Assembly (NCBI GenBank): GCA_046316495.1
Contig: JBKDAM010000110.1
Coordinates: 1 to 14,345, forward strand
Direction of reading: 5' to 3'
DNA: 14,345 nucleotides
DNA from: M3007 sp046316495
GTDB lineage: Bacteria > Bacteroidota > Bacteroidia > Chitinophagales > Saprospiraceae
The notes under the pieces were generated by a model, which made no database searches, was not told where the DNA came from, and worked only from the letters and a program-made list of their open reading frames with translations. The first letter of the stretch is position 1; each line of letters starts with the position of its first letter. Positions 12,659 to 14,345 of the stretch are shown one piece after another. A program made the translations under genes and the position numbers.

Positions 12659-14206
12659 ATGATAAAAAGATTAATTTTAGTGGTCTGGACAGCGTTGTAC
12701 CTGTCCTTGTCTGCGCAAGGGCAGGTAAACAAAGGCCTTCAGCCGGGCTCGGGCCCGACGCCGGTTCCCGGGAAGCGGATTGCCTTGGTGATTGGGAACG
12801 CCAAGTACCAGCATGGAACGCCCTTAAAGAACCCGGTGAACGATGCGGAGCTGATGGAGCAGACGCTTCGGGAATTGAATTTTGAGGTGATAATCCGAAA
12901 AAATGCGAAACAAAAGGAGATGGAATCGGCCATGGAGGAGTTCACCACCAAAATTTATAAAGGAAATTATGAATTGGCGATGTTTTACTACTCGGGGCAT
13001 GGACTAGAAGTAAATGGTTCGAACTATCTGCTGCCCGTAGAAGCCAACCCTGTTTGGCAGACGGATGTGAAGTATTGCTGTGTGGATGCGATGAAGGTAT
13101 TGGATGGGATGAATGCGGCTGGGGCAGTAACAAAACTGATGGTATTGGATGCCTGTCGAGATAATCCTCTGCCGAGGAGTTGGACGAGAAGCACTGATAT
13201 AGGATTGGCTGCTTTGCCGGCTCCAAAAGGGTCGTTGGTAGGGTATGCGACGGCTCCGAAAAGCAAGGCTTGGGACGGGAATGGTTCCAACAGCCCCTAC
13301 ACGTCGGCCTTGGCCCGGTACCTGAAGGAGCCCGGTCTGGATATTCTCCAGATATTTACGAAGACCTCTGCTGCAACGCAGGATGCAGCGGAGCAGATGG
13401 GGATGGAGCAGGTGCCCTATTTGTCAAGTAGCCTTCGAGGGCAGTTAGTTTTGGTGCCTGTTCAAGGACCGCGCGAGCTAGTGGTTCCAGCCCCTGATCC
13501 GGATGTTCCGGAGGTGGGCGGCCACGCTCCTTTGGTAGGGAAGATGATTTTGATCAAGGGCGGGACCTTTGCAATGGGCTGCACGGGGGAGCAGGAGGGC
13601 TGTGAAAGTGATGAAAAGCCGGTGCACCGGGTGACGCTGGGAGATTATTACCTAGGGGAGACGGAAGTGACGCAGGCGCAGTGGCGGGCGGTAATGGGGA
13701 ATAATCCTTCGTATAATACCGGCTGCGATCAATGCCCAGTGGAGGGGGTGAATTGGAATGATATTCAGGATTTTTTGAGGAGGTTGAACGAGCGAAGTGG
13801 GAGTTTAAAGTACCGCTTGCCGACGGAGGCGGAGTGGGAGTATGCAGCTCGGGGTGGTAAGGAGAGCAGGGGCTATCGATATCCTGGAAGTAACAATATG
13901 GGCGAGGTGGGTTGGTACGGCTCGAATTCGGGTAGTAATACGCATCCAGTAAAGGGGAAGCATCCGAACGAGCTGGGCCTGTATGATATGAGCGGTAATG
14001 TATGGGAATGGTGTTCGGATTGGTATGGCGACTATTCTTCGACTGCTCAGATGAATCCGTTGGGTGCTGCTAGTGGATCCGACCGAGTGGTCCGTGGTGG
14101 CTCATGGTACGACTACCCGCCTCTTTGCCGGGTGTCGAACCGCGCTGACGACACGCCAGACAACCGTGTCAACCGCCTCGGATTCCGGCTCGCCAGGACT
14201 TTTTAA
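12659..14206 (+). CDS. Exported caspase-like protease fused to an FGE/SUMF1-like (C-type-lectin-fold) domain
   Basis: A 515-aa protein. A Sec signal peptide (about residues 1-22, MIKRLILVVWTALYLSLSAQ) indicates export. The caspase-like peptidase C14 domain (about 38-265) opens with KRIALVIGNAKYQ and NPVNDAELM, and carries catalytic His114 in FYYSGHGLE and Cys166 in VLDACRDNP. A Pro-rich linker (about 266-294) leads to a formylglycine-generating-enzyme-like domain (295-515) with MILIKGGTFAMG, EVTQAQWRAVMGNNPS, YRLPTEAEWEYAARGG, GNVWEWCSDWYG, VVRGGSW and LGFRLAR. Family knowledge: such C-terminal domains are used both as enzymes and as ligand-binding variable domains of diversity-generating retroelements. 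Here the last ~30 codons look like a variable region (separate entry), which favours binding over formylglycine synthesis. ATG 12659 is chosen because it opens the signal peptide; an in-frame stop lies at 12638-12640. No convincing promoter is visible. Confidence 0.9.
   Translation: MIKRLILVVWTALYLSLSAQGQVNKGLQPGSGPTPVPGKRIALVIGNAKYQHGTPLKNPVNDAELMEQTLRELNFEVIIRKNAKQKEMESAMEEFTTKIYKGNYELAMFYYSGHGLEVNGSNYLLPVEANPVWQTDVKYCCVDAMKVLDGMNAAGAVTKLMVLDACRDNPLPRSWTRSTDIGLAALPAPKGSLVGYATAPKSKAWDGNGSNSPYTSALARYLKEPGLDILQIFTKTSAATQDAAEQMGMEQVPYLSSSLRGQLVLVPVQGPRELVVPAPDPDVPEVGGHAPLVGKMILIKGGTFAMGCTGEQEGCESDEKPVHRVTLGDYYLGETEVTQAQWRAVMGNNPSYNTGCDQCPVEGVNWNDIQDFLRRLNERSGSLKYRLPTEAEWEYAARGGKESRGYRYPGSNNMGEVGWYGSNSGSNTHPVKGKHPNELGLYDMSGNVWEWCSDWYGDYSSTAQMNPLGAASGSDRVVRGGSWYDYPPLCRVSNRADDTPDNRVNRLGFRLARTF
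14108..14197 (+). other. Candidate DGR variable region at the 3' end of the caspase-FGE gene
   Basis: Codons 484-513, after RGGSW, read Tyr-Asp-Tyr-Pro-Pro-Leu-Cys-Arg and so on to LGFRLAR. Of codons 484-507, 14 of 24 end in C and only one ends in A. Tyr, Asp, Asn and Val codons (tac, gac, aac, gtc) all differ from AAC only at A positions, and ctc relates to ATC the same way. The stretch ends in the A-poor, GC-rich run CGGCTCGCC, comparable to an initiation-of-mutagenic-homing site. The preceding part of the gene uses mixed third positions. The FGE family natively has a TPD...LGFR ending, so the protein motif alone is not proof. No template repeat or reverse transcriptase is in the window. 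Confidence 0.55.
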
Positions 14207-14290
14207 GTTTTGGGTTTTTTACCTTTTTACCTTTTTAAAAATTTTATAAAAAAAGCGGGTTGTGGAAAGGGGTATGAATTTTTGCTGTTG
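14207..14290 (+). other. T-rich 3' flank of the caspase-FGE gene
   Basis: This stretch has runs of T with two adjacent ACCTTTTT units (14221-14236) followed by A/T-rich sequence. No gene or clear terminator hairpin is seen in it. It separates the stop codon from the large hairpin at the window edge. Confidence 0.5.
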
Positions 14291-14345
14291 GGGTGGGAGG
14301 CTCCAGGCGCGGGTCCTGTAAGGCCGCGGCCGGAGCCTCCCACCC
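14291..14345. repeat. Large GC-rich inverted repeat (hairpin) at the window edge
   Basis: GGGTGGGAGGCTCC (14291-14304) and GGAGCCTCCCACCC (14332-14345) are perfect 14-bp inverted arms. After an unpaired A, the stem can extend by GGC and GCGG (14306-14312) pairing with CCGC and GCC (14324-14331, one bulged G). This leaves an 11-nt loop. The repeat may extend past the window. It is not followed by a visible T-run, so its role (terminator, DGR-associated hairpin or dispersed palindrome) is open. Confidence 0.9.

Noticed and set aside
14291..14345. Terminal hairpin considered as an integron attC site
   Set aside because: No GTTRRRY/RYYYAAC-type core sites are present, and the arms are perfectly complementary rather than bulged as in attC.
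1..14345. Internal template repeat for the candidate variable region
   Set aside because: I looked by eye on both strands for the invariant tail GGATTCCGGCTCGCCAGG and saw only the copy in the caspase-FGE gene, so any template must lie outside the window.

Overview
The window looks like a chromosomal segment of a Bacteroidota bacterium, probably in or near the Saprospiria (Lewinella-like). Four things point there. Exact matches to the Bacteroidota -7 promoter box TAnnTTTG, usually as TACTTTTG, lie upstream of five genes. Shine-Dalgarno sites are nearly absent. Lipoproteins are frequent. The gene families (DUF6702-like protein beside an M1 peptidase, RprX-like sensor kinase, NlpC/P60 lipoprotein) are typical of the phylum. 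This placement is inference; no rRNA is present.

Layout. Positions 1-832 hold the 3' end of fusA (EF-G) and a strong intrinsic terminator. Positions 933-2007 hold a DHFR/RibD-like reductase (+) and a DUF6702-like secreted protein (-), whose stop codons overlap head-on. At 1981-2022 two divergent promoters lie back to back; the rightward one serves a large exported M1 metallopeptidase (2057-4429). Positions 4430-5209 are a gene-free repeat region. It has two opposed heptamer arrays flanking a terminator, then remnants of an insertion sequence, including a 249-bp internally deleted copy that fuses the start and end of a transposase. Leftward from 9735 runs a probable operon: lipoprotein, exported amidohydrolase, sensor histidine kinase and rsmE, with overlapping starts and stops at two of the three junctions. 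Upstream of it are an NlpC/P60 cell-wall hydrolase lipoprotein with its own promoter and a 19-bp inverted repeat, and then a patatin-like phospholipase (-).

The most interesting locus is the rightward gene 12659-14206. It encodes an exported protein with an N-terminal caspase-like (peptidase C14) domain, His114/Cys166 dyad intact, joined by a Pro-rich linker to a C-terminal formylglycine-generating-enzyme-like (C-type-lectin-fold) domain. The last ~30 codons are dominated by C-ending codons interchangeable by changes at adenine positions, and end in an A-poor GC-rich tract. This is the organisation expected of the variable region of a diversity-generating retroelement (DGR). A 14-bp perfect inverted repeat, extendable by 7 bp, lies 85 nt downstream at the window edge. 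No template repeat or reverse transcriptase is present here; if this is a DGR, they lie outside the window. A caspase effector fused to a hypervariable ligand-binding domain, divergent from a patatin phospholipase, would be an attractive recognition or conflict system, but that function is inference.

No tRNA, rRNA, CRISPR array or replication origin was recognised.
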